Assembly (NCBI RefSeq): GCF_015058545.1
Contig: NZ_SVCB01000132.1
Coordinates: forward strand, 1 to 15,929
Source: Veillonella sp.
GTDB lineage: Bacteria; Bacillota; Negativicutes; Veillonellales; Veillonellaceae
Direction of reading: 5' to 3'
DNA: 15,929 nucleotides
The position numbers and the translations under genes were made by a program. Positions 5,602 to 14,333 of the stretch are shown piece after piece. Each line of letters begins with the position of its first letter. The first letter of the stretch is position 1. Under the pieces are notes generated by a model. The model was not told where the DNA came from. It was given only the letters and a program-made list of their open reading frames with translations, and made no database searches.

Positions 5602-7637
5602 ACATCCCCGATAACCGCCATGGATTCATAGGCCAAACGCACTAATTGCAAACGATTAGCTTTAACTGCTTCATCGTCTACCATAACCATAACATCTTCA
5701 AAGAATTTGTTAATAGCCGGTACCAATGTTTCAGGAATGGCTACTACTTTATCATAATCCTTGTTTTCAAGGGCTGTTTGTGAATTTTCGTAAGCAAGAA
5801 CCGCTTCTTTAAATAATGTTTTTTCAGCGTCATCACTAAATAACAATTCATCAACAGCGTTGTAAGTTTCATTTTTAACCAAGTTATACATACGAGTATA
5901 AGCTTGAACGAGTTCTACATTTTCATCAATGCGATGCGCCATGATAGCTTTAACAAAGCCGTCAGCTTGAGCTACCGTAACGGTCGGATTGGATAATACC
6001 AATTCGATAACATTGTGCGGCACTTCGTGATCAAGATAAATATTTTTCAAGCGAAGGGCAAAGAAGTTATTCAACTGTCCTACGATTTCATCATGTTTAG
6101 CTTCCGGAACGCCTAATAACGTTAAATCCTGACGCCATAGCGGTTCTAATGAAACATTCCAAGCACTGCTGCTTAAGATGTTCAACACACCGATAGTCTG
6201 ACGACGAAGTGCATAAGGGTCTTGGGAACCTGTTGGAATTAAGCCGCGACTGAAAGTAGCCACGATATTGTCAACCTTGTCGATGATGCTAAGCACTTTA
6301 CCGGCCGGAGTTTCAGGCAAAATATCGCCGGCAAAACGAGGCAAATATTGTTCAAAAATAGCTTCCGCTACTTCTGTAGATTCACCGTCGAGTAAAGCAT
6401 ATTCTTTACCGATAATGCCCTGTAATTCAGTGAATTCTGTTACCATACCGGTTGTTAAGTCCGTTTTTGCCAATACGGTAGCGCGTTCAAGTTCAACCAT
6501 GGCGTCTTCCCCAAGGCCGCAAGCTTCGCCGAATTCAGCACCCAAAGCTAATAAACGTTCAGTTTTATCGGCTAAGTTACCGAGACCTTCTTGGAATACG
6601 ATTTTCTTAAGCCCTTCAGAGCGATCGGCCAAGGCTTTTTTACGGTCTTCGTTGAAGAAGAATTTAGCATCGTCGAGACGAGCACGTAATACGCGTTCGT
6701 TACCCGCTGTTACTACATCGAGACTATGGCTGTCACCGTTGCGAACGGTAAGGAACATAGGTAATAATTTACCTTCTTTAGATACTAACGGGAAATAACG
6801 CTGATGATCTTTCATGGGCGTAATAACCGCAGCATCAGGCAATGCCAAGTAACTTTCATCGAAAGAACCGCAAAGAGCTGTCGGATATTCTACCAAGTAT
6901 AAAACTTCTTCCAATAAATCGTCATCCCATACGATGGTAGCATTTTTAGAATCCGCCAAATCATGAAGTTGTTTACTAATCATGTCACGGCGTTTATCTT
7001 GATCCACAATAACAAAGTTATCTTCTAAGTTTTTGATATAATCAGCCGGATGCTGTACAAGCACACCACGTTCACCTAAGAAACGATGGCCACGGCTGAA
7101 GTTGGAGGAACGAACACCGGCAAATTCCACAGGAATTACAGCGGTGCCCAATAAAGCTAAAATCCAACGAACAGGACGGATGAATTTGTCATCCAAATCG
7201 CCCCAATGCATAGATTTAGGGAAACTTAAACCATGAATTAATTCAGGCAAGATTTGCGTGAAAATATCCATAGCTTTAACGCCGGCTGTTTTGGTTTCAG
7301 CGTAAATATAACCGTCTTCTACTACCAAATCAGCTACATCAAGACCTTTGCCACGGGCAAAACCGATAGCCGCTTTAGTCGGGTTGCCATCTGCGTCATA
7401 AGCAATAGAGGCGGAAGGCCCTTTATGGCGTTCGCTCAATTCTTCGGACATATCCGCTGCACCATCTACCATTAAGGTAATACGGCGTGGTGTGCCCATA
7501 GTGCGAATCGCTTCGTATTTTAAATGATGTTCCTGCAATTTAGTTTCCGTTAAGGATTTAAGCTGTGCTAAAATGCCGGGCATGGCGCCGGCAGGTATTT
7601 CCTCAGCACCAATTTCAAATAATACATCTTCAGCCAT
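5586..7637 (-). CDS. glyS: Glycyl-tRNA synthetase beta subunit
   Basis: This 683-residue beta subunit of the alpha2-beta2 enzyme carries tRNA recognition and the HD-like and anticodon-binding modules. The N-terminal LFEIGAEEIPAG (6-17) and TMGTPRR (46-52) are family signatures. Also present are HWGDLDDKFIRPVRW (144-158), MKDHQRYFPL (275-284), GNERVLRARLDDAKFF (312-327), KTDLTTGMVTEF (391-402) and SQDPYALRRQ (471-480), followed by a DALR-type C-terminal domain. Its ATG lies one base after the glyQ stop, with AAGGAGA inside the end of glyQ, so the subunits are co-transcribed and coupled. No intrinsic terminator is visible before the transporter. Confidence 0.98.
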   Translation of the reverse strand: MAEDVLFEIGAEEIPAGAMPGILAQLKSLTETKLQEHHLKYEAIRTMGTPRRITLMVDGAADMSEELSERHKGPSASIAYDADGNPTKAAIGFARGKGLDVADLVVEDGYIYAETKTAGVKAMDIFTQILPELIHGLSFPKSMHWGDLDDKFIRPVRWILALLGTAVIPVEFAGVRSSNFSRGHRFLGERGVLVQHPADYIKNLEDNFVIVDQDKRRDMISKQLHDLADSKNATIVWDDDLLEEVLYLVEYPTALCGSFDESYLALPDAAVITPMKDHQRYFPLVSKEGKLLPMFLTVRNGDSHSLDVVTAGNERVLRARLDDAKFFFNEDRKKALADRSEGLKKIVFQEGLGNLADKTERLLALGAEFGEACGLGEDAMVELERATVLAKTDLTTGMVTEFTELQGIIGKEYALLDGESTEVAEAIFEQYLPRFAGDILPETPAGKVLSIIDKVDNIVATFSRGLIPTGSQDPYALRRQTIGVLNILSSSAWNVSLEPLWRQDLTLLGVPEAKHDEIVGQLNNFFALRLKNIYLDHEVPHNVIELVLSNPTVTVAQADGFVKAIMAHRIDENVELVQAYTRMYNLVKNETYNAVDELLFSDDAEKTLFKEAVLAYENSQTALENKDYDKVVAIPETLVPAINKFFEDVMVMVDDEAVKANRLQLVRLAYESMAVIGDVSTLK

Positions 7638-7638
7638 A

Positions 7639-8514
7639 TTACTTATCTCCTTTCAAGAGTGGGAACCCTAATTCTTCACGTTTATCCAAGTAAGCCTGAG
7701 CGCAAATACGAGCGAGACTGCGTACGCGACCGATGAAGGCGGTACGTTCGCTGATACTGATGGCGCCACGGGAATCTAATAAGTTAAACGTGTGCGAGCA
7801 TTTTAACACATAGTCGTAAGCCGGCAAAATATAGCCTTCTTCACAAATGCGTTTAGCTTCTTTTTCATACATTTCAAACAAAGTGAATAACATATCCGTA
7901 TCGGCTAAATCGAAGCTGTAAGCAGATTGTTCTACTTCATTGAGATGCCAAATATCACCGTATGTTACATTTTCATTCCATTTCAAATCATACACGTTTT
8001 CTACGCCCTGAATGTACATAGCCAAACGTTCCAAACCATACGTAATTTCTACGGATACCGGTTTTACATCAATACTGCCCACTTGCTGGAAGTAAGTAAA
8101 CTGCGTTACTTCCATGCCGTCGAGCCAAACTTCCCAACCGAGACCCCAAGCACCTAAGGTTGGCGATTCCCAGTTGTCTTCTACGAAGCGAATATCATGA
8201 TCTTTTGCATGAATCCCCAAAGTTTCCAAGCTCTTTAAATACAATTCCTGAATATTTTCAGGCGATGGTTTAACGATAACCTGGAATTGATGATGTTGGA
8301 ACAAACGGTTCGGATTGTCACCATAACGGCCATCCGCCGGACGACGGGATGGTTCCACATAGCAAACGGCCCAAGGTTCAGGTCCGATAGCGTGTAAAAA
8401 AGTCGCCGGGTTCATGGTACCGGCCCCTTTTTCCATATCATAAGGCTGTTGTAAAATACAGCCTTGCTCTGCCCAGAATTTTTGCAGATTTAAAATTATT
8501 TCTTGAAATGTCAT
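7639..8514 (-). CDS. glyQ: Glycyl-tRNA synthetase alpha subunit
   Basis: This is the catalytic class II subunit that activates glycine. Signatures include YVEPSRRPADGRYGDNPNR (52-70), VEDNWESPTLGAWGLGWEVW (111-130) and EITYGLERLAMYIQG (156-170). I take the ATG at 8512-8514 as the start, giving 291 residues. AGGAGG (8522-8527) lies 7 nt upstream, and MTFQEIILNLQ aligns with the family's N-terminus. An in-frame ATG at 8532 would add six residues but encodes the Shine-Dalgarno itself. The order era-recO-glyQ-glyS is standard in Firmicutes. It has its own promoter, and the leader is too short for a T-box. Confidence 0.98.
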   Translation of the reverse strand: MTFQEIILNLQKFWAEQGCILQQPYDMEKGAGTMNPATFLHAIGPEPWAVCYVEPSRRPADGRYGDNPNRLFQHHQFQVIVKPSPENIQELYLKSLETLGIHAKDHDIRFVEDNWESPTLGAWGLGWEVWLDGMEVTQFTYFQQVGSIDVKPVSVEITYGLERLAMYIQGVENVYDLKWNENVTYGDIWHLNEVEQSAYSFDLADTDMLFTLFEMYEKEAKRICEEGYILPAYDYVLKCSHTFNLLDSRGAISISERTAFIGRVRSLARICAQAYLDKREELGFPLLKGDK

Positions 8515-8523
8515 GTTCGTTCC

Positions 8524-8547
8524 TCCTAACATGGTGGCCCTTTAGGA
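8524..8547 (-). promoter_or_regulatory. Inverted repeat that can mask the glyQ ribosome binding site
   Basis: In the leader, TCCTAA (minus strand, 8547-8542) is complementary to TTAGGA (8529-8524). The second arm contains four of the six bases of the AGGAGG site. The 12-nt loop contains GGGCCACC, which could add two G-C pairs. A 6-bp stem is modest, so any effect on translation is an inference. Confidence 0.35.
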
Positions 8548-8561
8548 CACTAACTTCTGTT

Positions 8562-8590
8562 ACCATACCAATTCCCGTTTATATTGTCAA
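8562..8590 (-). promoter_or_regulatory. glyQ: glyQS promoter
   Basis: On the minus strand, perfect -35 TTGACA (8585-8590), a 17-bp spacer and -10 TATGGT (8562-8567). The start is expected near 8555, leaving about 40 nt of leader. It lies beyond the recO stop, so glyQS can be expressed independently of the upstream operon. Confidence 0.7.
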
Positions 8591-8673
8591 CCAAAAACAT
8601 ATGTCCTCGGTCAAAAATTGCTTATATAGTAATAAATATATGCGTAACTTACTAACTATTATTAAAGCCATTG

Positions 8674-9390
8674 CTAATCAAAAGCTTTCGCCTTCATCTC
8701 GTGTAAGAATCGCAAAGAACTGAGTTCCTGCCCCAACTGAATCGTTGTATAGGCAAATAAGGCTCGTTCCAATTCACGCCACAAGGTGCGTGGCAATTGA
8801 ACCGATGTAGTATCTTGCCAATCATAGAGCAAAATCTGCCCTATCGCTTCCTGCGCTGTTCGGGATAAGGTAAAACCCGTCGTTTCCGTGAATTCTTTGA
8901 CAAACCGGGCTACCCCATCCGCCTGTTGATAGGCTTTAGCGGATGGCACAAAACCGGCCAAACTGAGCAATTGCCACCCCAGTAAGATAACGGCTAATGG
9001 CACCGGCTTCGTGCGAATTAACTCCGAAAAACGCACAACCAAGGTATAAAGATTTATATCTCGTTCTTCGGCAGCAAAGGCGGTGCTGATAAACTCCCCC
9101 GCAAAGGCAGCATAGCAAATGCTGTCTAAATCGGTTTCGATGGAGCGAACTAAATAACGACCGTCCAATTGCTGTAAATCGTAATACTCACCATTCGGTA
9201 ATAAGGTAATATACACCTGACTGAAAGGCTGTAAATAACCGGCATTTTTAAGCGTCTGCCAACGCCGTTGCGGGATGGAGCAATGAAGAATACCACGTTG
9301 TTTTGTCAAAAACGTGACTACTGAATAGGTCTTGCGTTTACGGCGGTATAAGACCACCGCGTCACAATTTATCGTATTTTGACCTTTCAT
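8674..9390 (-). CDS. recO: DNA repair protein RecO
   Basis: RecO anneals single strands and helps load RecA with RecR in the RecFOR pathway. The 238-residue protein begins with an OB-fold-like segment (about 8-80; CDAVVLYRRKRKTYSVVTFLTKQRG), followed by a helical C-terminal domain with LYDWQ near 200. Position between era and glyQ is the family's standard place, which supports the call more than the rather divergent sequence. The C-terminal zinc-binding cysteines found in many RecO proteins are absent: the expected region reads GFVPSAKAYQQADG without any cysteine. The ATG lies 6 bp past the CorC-like stop with AAGGAG 9 nt upstream, the site overlapping the end of that gene. Confidence 0.88.
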   Translation of the reverse strand: MKGQNTINCDAVVLYRRKRKTYSVVTFLTKQRGILHCSIPQRRWQTLKNAGYLQPFSQVYITLLPNGEYYDLQQLDGRYLVRSIETDLDSICYAAFAGEFISTAFAAEERDINLYTLVVRFSELIRTKPVPLAVILLGWQLLSLAGFVPSAKAYQQADGVARFVKEFTETTGFTLSRTAQEAIGQILLYDWQDTTSVQLPRTLWRELERALFAYTTIQLGQELSSLRFLHEMKAKAFD

Positions 9391-9396
9391 AGGGTA

Positions 9397-10761
9397 TTAC
9401 TCCTTTTCCTTATCCTGCTCCTTAGGCTCAGCGTCATTCTCTTCTTCAGCCGGTGGTACCGGTGCCGCCTTAAGACGTGCAATACGATACCCTTGCATTT
9501 CCGTAACGGTGAAAACATAACCGGAAAGTTCAACCGTATCGCCAACAACCGGCGTACGTTCCAGCATGCCGAAGATATAACCGCCGATAGTATCTTCTTC
9601 CGGTTCATCGAAGTCAACATGCATAGCATATTCCACTTCGTCCACCAGGACTTTACCGTCAAAGTCGAAGGTACCGTCATCATTGATGACTACAGCCGGT
9701 AAATCAGTTTCATGCTCATCTTTAATGTCACCAACGAGCTCTTCGATAATATCTTCGAGGCAAACAAGCCCCACCATGCCGCCGTATTCATCAACTACGA
9801 CAGCCTGGTAAATTCGACGGGTACGCATATATTGTAAGAGTACGGAAAGCTTCATAACTTCCGGTACGGTCAAAATATCGCGACGAACTAAACGTAAATC
9901 TTTGCGAGCTTTTTCTTTTTGCTCCATTAAATCCTTGATATGAACCAGGCCGATTACATGGTCCTTATCTTCCATACAAAGGGGATAACGGGTATGACTT
10001 GTTTCAGAAATAATTTTCAACGTTTCTTCAAAATCATCTTCCACGTAGATGCAATCTACATCTTGACGAGGAATCATAACTTCACGAGCCATGCGCTCCA
10101 CAAAGTCAAATACATTATCGATAAGCTCGCCCTCCACATGGTCAAGCTTACCTTCCGAATGAGAACGGTTAACCATCATACGAATTTCTTCTTCCGTATG
10201 TACCAAGTCGAGTTCGTTTTTATATAAAGTGCCGAAACTCTTTAAGAAGATAGCGCTCACTTTTTCCGCAATCCATACGAGCGGAGTAGCTATAAAGCCA
10301 ACGCCCATAACAATCTTGGCAGTCCAACGGATATAGCGAATCGGGAAGGATAAGCCCAATGCTTTAGGAATAATTTCGCCAAAAGTCAGAATCGATAGTG
10401 CAATTAATGCTATCACGACAAAGTCTATGACACCGGCCAACCAGTCCGTTTCAACCTCGAACAATCGCTCCCAATCGGCGATAAAAGGCGCTATTAAGGC
10501 ACTGCCTACCCCGGCAAGGAGAACGATAAAAAAGAGAATCAGAAATTGCGCCGTATTGATAAAACGTGCCGGCCGTTTATACAAATTTCGCAAATAGGCT
10601 TTGGCCACTTCACTTAAATCTTCAATATCGTCCAAATGCTCTTCACTGAGCCTTGCGAATGAAAATTTTGCCAAAACTAAAATATTAATCATTACAATAC
10701 AAACTACGGCCAACCCTATCAATAATATGGCGGCCCCTAGGGGGGTATCTATACCAATCAT
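9397..10761 (-). CDS. CNNM/CorC-like membrane protein with CBS pair (HlyC/TlyC family)
   Basis: This 454-residue protein has three parts: an N-terminal DUF21/CNNM membrane domain (about 8-180, four hydrophobic segments, with LTFGEIIPKAL at 125-135), a CBS-domain pair (about 225-345, with VMIPRQDV at 228-235 and DEYGGMVGLV at 324-333) and a C-terminal CorC/HlyC domain (about 355-430). An acidic, proline-containing tail ends at EKE. Relatives act in Mg2+/Co2+ efflux or tolerance; the hemolysin name is historical. A gene of this family often neighbours era or ybeY. The start is less certain than for its neighbours: AAAGGA directly abuts the ATG at 10759-10761 with no spacer, 6 bp after the era stop, so initiation may depend on coupling to era. 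Confidence 0.92.
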   Translation of the reverse strand: MIGIDTPLGAAILLIGLAVVCIVMINILVLAKFSFARLSEEHLDDIEDLSEVAKAYLRNLYKRPARFINTAQFLILFFIVLLAGVGSALIAPFIADWERLFEVETDWLAGVIDFVVIALIALSILTFGEIIPKALGLSFPIRYIRWTAKIVMGVGFIATPLVWIAEKVSAIFLKSFGTLYKNELDLVHTEEEIRMMVNRSHSEGKLDHVEGELIDNVFDFVERMAREVMIPRQDVDCIYVEDDFEETLKIISETSHTRYPLCMEDKDHVIGLVHIKDLMEQKEKARKDLRLVRRDILTVPEVMKLSVLLQYMRTRRIYQAVVVDEYGGMVGLVCLEDIIEELVGDIKDEHETDLPAVVINDDGTFDFDGKVLVDEVEYAMHVDFDEPEEDTIGGYIFGMLERTPVVGDTVELSGYVFTVTEMQGYRIARLKAAPVPPAEEENDAEPKEQDKEKE

Positions 10762-10767
10762 TCCTTT

Positions 10768-11664
10768 CTATTCATAACCAAATTCAGACAACATGCCTGA
10801 TTTGTTGCGCCAATCTTTTTTAACTTTTACCCATAAATCGAGATAAACTTTAGTGGCCAATAAGCGTTCTACATCAGTACGCGCTTCAGCCCCCAATTCA
10901 CGCAACATATTTCCTTTTTTACCGATTATTATACCCTTTTGCGAGTCCCGTTCGCAATAGATAGTTGCACGAATGTAGGTAGTACCGTCGGGACGTTGTT
11001 TCATCTCATCCACATCAACGGCGATGGCGTGAGGAATTTCTTCCCTTGTTTTGAGTAATATCTTTTCACGCACAATATCGGCAATAATAAGACGTTCCGG
11101 CTGATCCGTAATCATATCTTCCGGGAAGTACTGCGGGCCTTCCGGCAATACTTTTTCCAACACGTCTAATACTTCATGAATATTGTCTTTTTCAAGGGCA
11201 GAAATAGGAATAATTCCTTCAAAAGGATATAAATTCTGATATTCTACGATGGTTTCCAAAATTTGTTCTTTGGACAAGGTGTCGATTTTGTTAATTACTA
11301 AAAATACCGGCACATCCACATTTTTAAGCTGTTCGATAATGAAGTTATCCCCGGGGCCGCGTTTTTCATTGCCCGCCACTAAGAATAATACTGCTTCGAC
11401 TTCTTTTAACGAATCTACGGCAGCTTTTACCATGAATTCGCCCAATTTATGTTTCGGCTTATGAATCCCCGGCGTATCCATGAACACAATCTGCTTTTTC
11501 TCATCCATGTACACACAAACGATGCGATTGCGCGTGGTCTGCGCTTTATCGGAAACAATCACGATTTTATCGCCAATGAGCGCATTAATTAAGGTGGATT
11601 TGCCCACATTCGGACGCCCTACCACTGCTACAAAACCGGATTTAAAATGTTTATCTTTATTCAT
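10768..11664 (-). CDS. era: GTPase Era
   Basis: Era binds the 3' end of 16S rRNA and supports 30S maturation. With the start at 11662-11664 the protein has 298 residues, the usual length. The GTPase motifs are G1 GRPNVGKS (16-23), the switch-I region DKAQTTRNRI (39-48), G3 DTPG (63-66) and G4 NKID (125-128). The C-terminal KH domain has the RNA-binding loop GIIIGKKGNMLRELG. GGGAGG lies 12 nt upstream, longer than ideal; the in-frame ATGs further upstream overlap that site or precede it and would add residues not typical of Era. It overlaps the ybeY stop by 8 nt. The dgkA and cdd genes often found between ybeY and era are absent. Confidence 0.97.
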   Translation of the reverse strand: MNKDKHFKSGFVAVVGRPNVGKSTLINALIGDKIVIVSDKAQTTRNRIVCVYMDEKKQIVFMDTPGIHKPKHKLGEFMVKAAVDSLKEVEAVLFLVAGNEKRGPGDNFIIEQLKNVDVPVFLVINKIDTLSKEQILETIVEYQNLYPFEGIIPISALEKDNIHEVLDVLEKVLPEGPQYFPEDMITDQPERLIIADIVREKILLKTREEIPHAIAVDVDEMKQRPDGTTYIRATIYCERDSQKGIIIGKKGNMLRELGAEARTDVERLLATKVYLDLWVKVKKDWRNKSGMLSEFGYE

Positions 11665-12160
11665 TATATGGTGCATCCTCCCGCACATAACCTAAATTGC
11701 CCAATACAAACTCTTCTTCGCGGCGCATTTCCGCTTTATCTTCATCCGTCATATGGTCATAACCTAAAATGTGTAAACAGCCGTGAACCGTTAAATACGC
11801 CAATTCTCGTTCAAAGGGATGACCGTATTCTTTAGCCTGCTCCGCTGTTCGTTCTAAGGAAATAATCAAATCGCCAATGAGATGAGTTTCTATTTCTACA
11901 TCGATTTCATCGCCCTCATTCAACGCAAAGGACAACACATCGGTTGGTCTGTCGATACCGCGATACTCCTTATTGAGCTGATGAATCACTTCATTGTTAC
12001 AGAGTAAAACACTGAGTTCTTCTTCATCGCTAAGGCCGTATACTTCACTTACTTCTGCGCAAACCTTTTCGATGATTTCTTCATTAGCTGCCGCCGTTTT
12101 GTCGCCTTCAACAGGCTCCATGCCTTCCGCATAACTGATTGTAACTATCATAGGTTTCAC
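11657..12160 (-). CDS. ybeY: Endoribonuclease YbeY
   Basis: YbeY is a zinc-dependent RNase involved in 16S rRNA 3'-end maturation and ribosome quality control. The signature HGCLHILGYDH (126-136) carries the three metal-ligand histidines H126, H130 and H136. EYRGIDRPTDVLSF (65-78) and LIGDLIISLE (94-103) are also characteristic. At 167 residues it is of normal length. The start is GTG (12158-12160), overlapping the phoH stop as GTGA, with GAGGAAGG just upstream; the ATG three codons later is a possible alternative. It lies directly between phoH and era. Many Firmicutes have the pgpH/yqfF phosphodiesterase gene between phoH and ybeY, and it is missing here. Confidence 0.96.
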   Translation of the reverse strand: MKPMIVTISYAEGMEPVEGDKTAAANEEIIEKVCAEVSEVYGLSDEEELSVLLCNNEVIHQLNKEYRGIDRPTDVLSFALNEGDEIDVEIETHLIGDLIISLERTAEQAKEYGHPFERELAYLTVHGCLHILGYDHMTDEDKAEMRREEEFVLGNLGYVREDAPYNE

Positions 12161-13275
12161 CGACCTTCCTCTTGTGTAGTATCCGCCTTTTGAACCGGTG
12201 TATCAAAGTCTTTAGCGATTACATCGGTTGAATCATTCTTTACCGGTTTATCCGACTTAGCTTGCTTATCCGTTTTATCGTTCTTTTGTTTACTAAGCGG
12301 TTTATTTAAATCACGACCGGTTCGTTTTACTTCATACCGTTCATAGGCGCGAATAATCTTACTTACCAAATCATGACGCACTACGTCTGCATCGGTAAAG
12401 TGAACCATAGAAATGCCGGCGAGACCTGTAAGTACATTTTCCGCCTCAATAAGACCTGACACCATGCGGCCCGGTAAGTCAATCTGGGTGCGGTCACCGT
12501 TGATAACCATTTTGGAGTTATTGCCAAGACGAGTTAAGAACATCTTCATCTGTTCCGGCGTCGTATTCTGTGCTTCGTCCAAAATAATAAAGGCATTTTC
12601 CAACGTACGCCCACGCATATAGGCGAGCGGCGCCACTTCGATGATACCGCGCAACATGAAACGGTCTACCTGTTCTAAGCCGAACATATCGTTTAACGCG
12701 TCATAGAGTGGTCTCAAATATGGATCCACCTTTTCTTTTAAATCGCCCGGCAAATAACCAAGCTTTTCACCGGCTTCAACGGCCGGACGAGTTAAGATAA
12801 TACGCTCTACATCGCGATTTTTTAAGTAAAAAGCAGCCAGTGCTACGGCTAGGAACGTTTTACCCGTACCGGCCGGTCCGATACCGAACGTAATTGTATT
12901 GCGTCGAATACTGTCTACATACACCTTCTGACCTTCTGTCTTCGGCGTAATCATGCGGCCTTTCATGGTCACATTAATGGTATCTTCAAACATGGTATGT
13001 AATAAATCAGCCTTACCGGATTTAACCATGCGCACGGCCATACGAATCTGCTGTTCCGTAATGGCACTACTTTCTTTATAAAGGAAAACCAGTTCTTCCA
13101 GGACACGCCAAAATTGGTTGACAATTTCATCGTCCCCTTTGAGCTGCAACGTGTCGCCGCGACTCACCACCTGGCACGGCAATTCTTCCACAATAATTTT
13201 TAAATTTCGTTCTTGCATCCCCAAAATTGGGGCTGCCATTTCATAGCGGGGAAACGTAAATGTTCGTTCCGTCAT
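12157..13275 (-). CDS. phoH: PhoH-like ATPase
   Basis: This encodes a 372-residue cytoplasmic ATPase of the PhoH/YbeZ type. Walker A is GPAGTGKT (133-140), Walker B is ILDEAQ (231-236), and GDRTQIDLP (260-268) follows; an N-terminal domain of about 100 residues precedes it. YbeZ proteins work with YbeY and are thought to act on RNA, which fits the 4-nt overlap with ybeY. Compared with typical members of about 320 residues it has an extra tail from about 318, rich in K and D (repeated K/D-K and K-N-D patterns) and probably disordered. AAGGAGA lies close upstream of the ATG. It begins 95 bp after the radical-SAM gene; a TATAAA box at about 13323-13328 lacks a good -35, so its promoter is not identified. 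Confidence 0.96.
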   Translation of the reverse strand: MTERTFTFPRYEMAAPILGMQERNLKIIVEELPCQVVSRGDTLQLKGDDEIVNQFWRVLEELVFLYKESSAITEQQIRMAVRMVKSGKADLLHTMFEDTINVTMKGRMITPKTEGQKVYVDSIRRNTITFGIGPAGTGKTFLAVALAAFYLKNRDVERIILTRPAVEAGEKLGYLPGDLKEKVDPYLRPLYDALNDMFGLEQVDRFMLRGIIEVAPLAYMRGRTLENAFIILDEAQNTTPEQMKMFLTRLGNNSKMVINGDRTQIDLPGRMVSGLIEAENVLTGLAGISMVHFTDADVVRHDLVSKIIRAYERYEVKRTGRDLNKPLSKQKNDKTDKQAKSDKPVKNDSTDVIAKDFDTPVQKADTTQEEGR

Positions 13276-13370
13276 ACTCTTCTCCTTACTCCTTTTAACT
13301 GTAGTAAATAAAACTGTAGGATTTTATAAAAATGCCATTAATTGTATCTGCCAATATTCGTTATTCATTT

Positions 13371-14333
13371 TTACAAAAATTTACGTACTGCCGAGCCGTT
13401 TAAGTAGTTACATAAGTCCCCCTGTCGCACATCACGTTCATCCATACGTCGTTCTATTTCTTCTTGAATACGCCACCAGCCCATAGACCAATTCGTAAAC
13501 AAGGTGTTTTCTTCCGGCGCCCGGCCAACCAAGCGCTGTAAAACTATATTTTTATCTAAATGTCGTAAAAAAGCAATAACACGCTCAATATATTCATCGG
13601 CACTGATTAATTCAAATTGTTTCGCTTCATACCACTTGGCCATTAAGGTATTCTTCACAATATAAAGAGCATGTAATTTAACCTGGTCTACACCGAGTGC
13701 CGTCAAAATCCGAGCCCCTTCAATCGTATCCGTCATGGTATCCCAGGGTAAATTAACAATCATATGGGCGCACACACTGAAGCCATAACGCTTAGTTCGC
13801 AGCACGGCATCAATAAACTCGGCCATACCATGCCCGCGATTAATTTTTTCAAGCGTATGGTAATTCACCGACTGCAAACCGTATTCCAAATAAATATCTA
13901 CACCGTATGTTTCTTTAATATCCTGCAAAATTTCAAGATAAGTGTCATTAATACAGTCAGGGCGCGTCGCAATAGCAAGCCCCACCGTGCTGTCGATACA
14001 GCCTGCCTCCATATAGGCTCTGAATCGATCCGGTTCCAGATAGGTATTACTGAAATTTTGATAATATGGAATATACTTATAAGCCTTGTATTTAGGCGCT
14101 ATATGGGCAATATTTTTCTCCAGTTGCTCCTGTACAGTCATAGATGCGGGTAAATTTTCGTAACCCGCGCCGATTTCACCGCAAAATACGCAGCCCCCCA
14201 CACCGGCCGAACCGTCACGATTTGGGCAGGTTAAAGGCAAGGCTACCGGTAATTTATATACTTTTTCACCATATTTTTCTTTTAAAAAAGCCGATATGGC
14301 TCGATACCGTTTCGGTTTTGTCGTATCACTCAT
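13371..14333 (-). CDS. Radical SAM protein, YhcC/TIGR01212 family
   Basis: This encodes a 320-residue protein with the unusual cluster motif of this family: C36 in LTCPNRDG, then GGCVFCGE with C48 and C51 (C-x11-C-x2-C) in place of the classic CxxxCxxC. Further family features are YYQNFSNTY (89-97), GLAIATRPDC (118-127), EYGLQSVNYHTL (around 150) and KLHALYIVKNT. Proteins of this family bind a 4Fe-4S cluster and S-adenosylmethionine; the substrate is not established to my knowledge. The ATG overlaps the stop of the preceding radical-SAM gene by 8 nt, with GGAGG 12 nt upstream, so the two are likely made together. Confidence 0.93.
   Translation of the reverse strand: MSDTTKPKRYRAISAFLKEKYGEKVYKLPVALPLTCPNRDGSAGVGGCVFCGEIGAGYENLPASMTVQEQLEKNIAHIAPKYKAYKYIPYYQNFSNTYLEPDRFRAYMEAGCIDSTVGLAIATRPDCINDTYLEILQDIKETYGVDIYLEYGLQSVNYHTLEKINRGHGMAEFIDAVLRTKRYGFSVCAHMIVNLPWDTMTDTIEGARILTALGVDQVKLHALYIVKNTLMAKWYEAKQFELISADEYIERVIAFLRHLDKNIVLQRLVGRAPEENTLFTNWSMGWWRIQEEIERRMDERDVRQGDLCNYLNGSAVRKFL

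Noticed and set aside
6268..6798. Plus-strand open frame of 176 codons inside glyS
   Set aside because: It is rich in Ser, Arg and Pro, as expected for an antisense shadow, and glyS is intact on the other strand.
8515..8680. T-box or glycine riboswitch before glyQ
   Set aside because: The leader after the best promoter is only about 40 nt and contains neither a T-box sequence nor the conserved glycine-riboswitch core.
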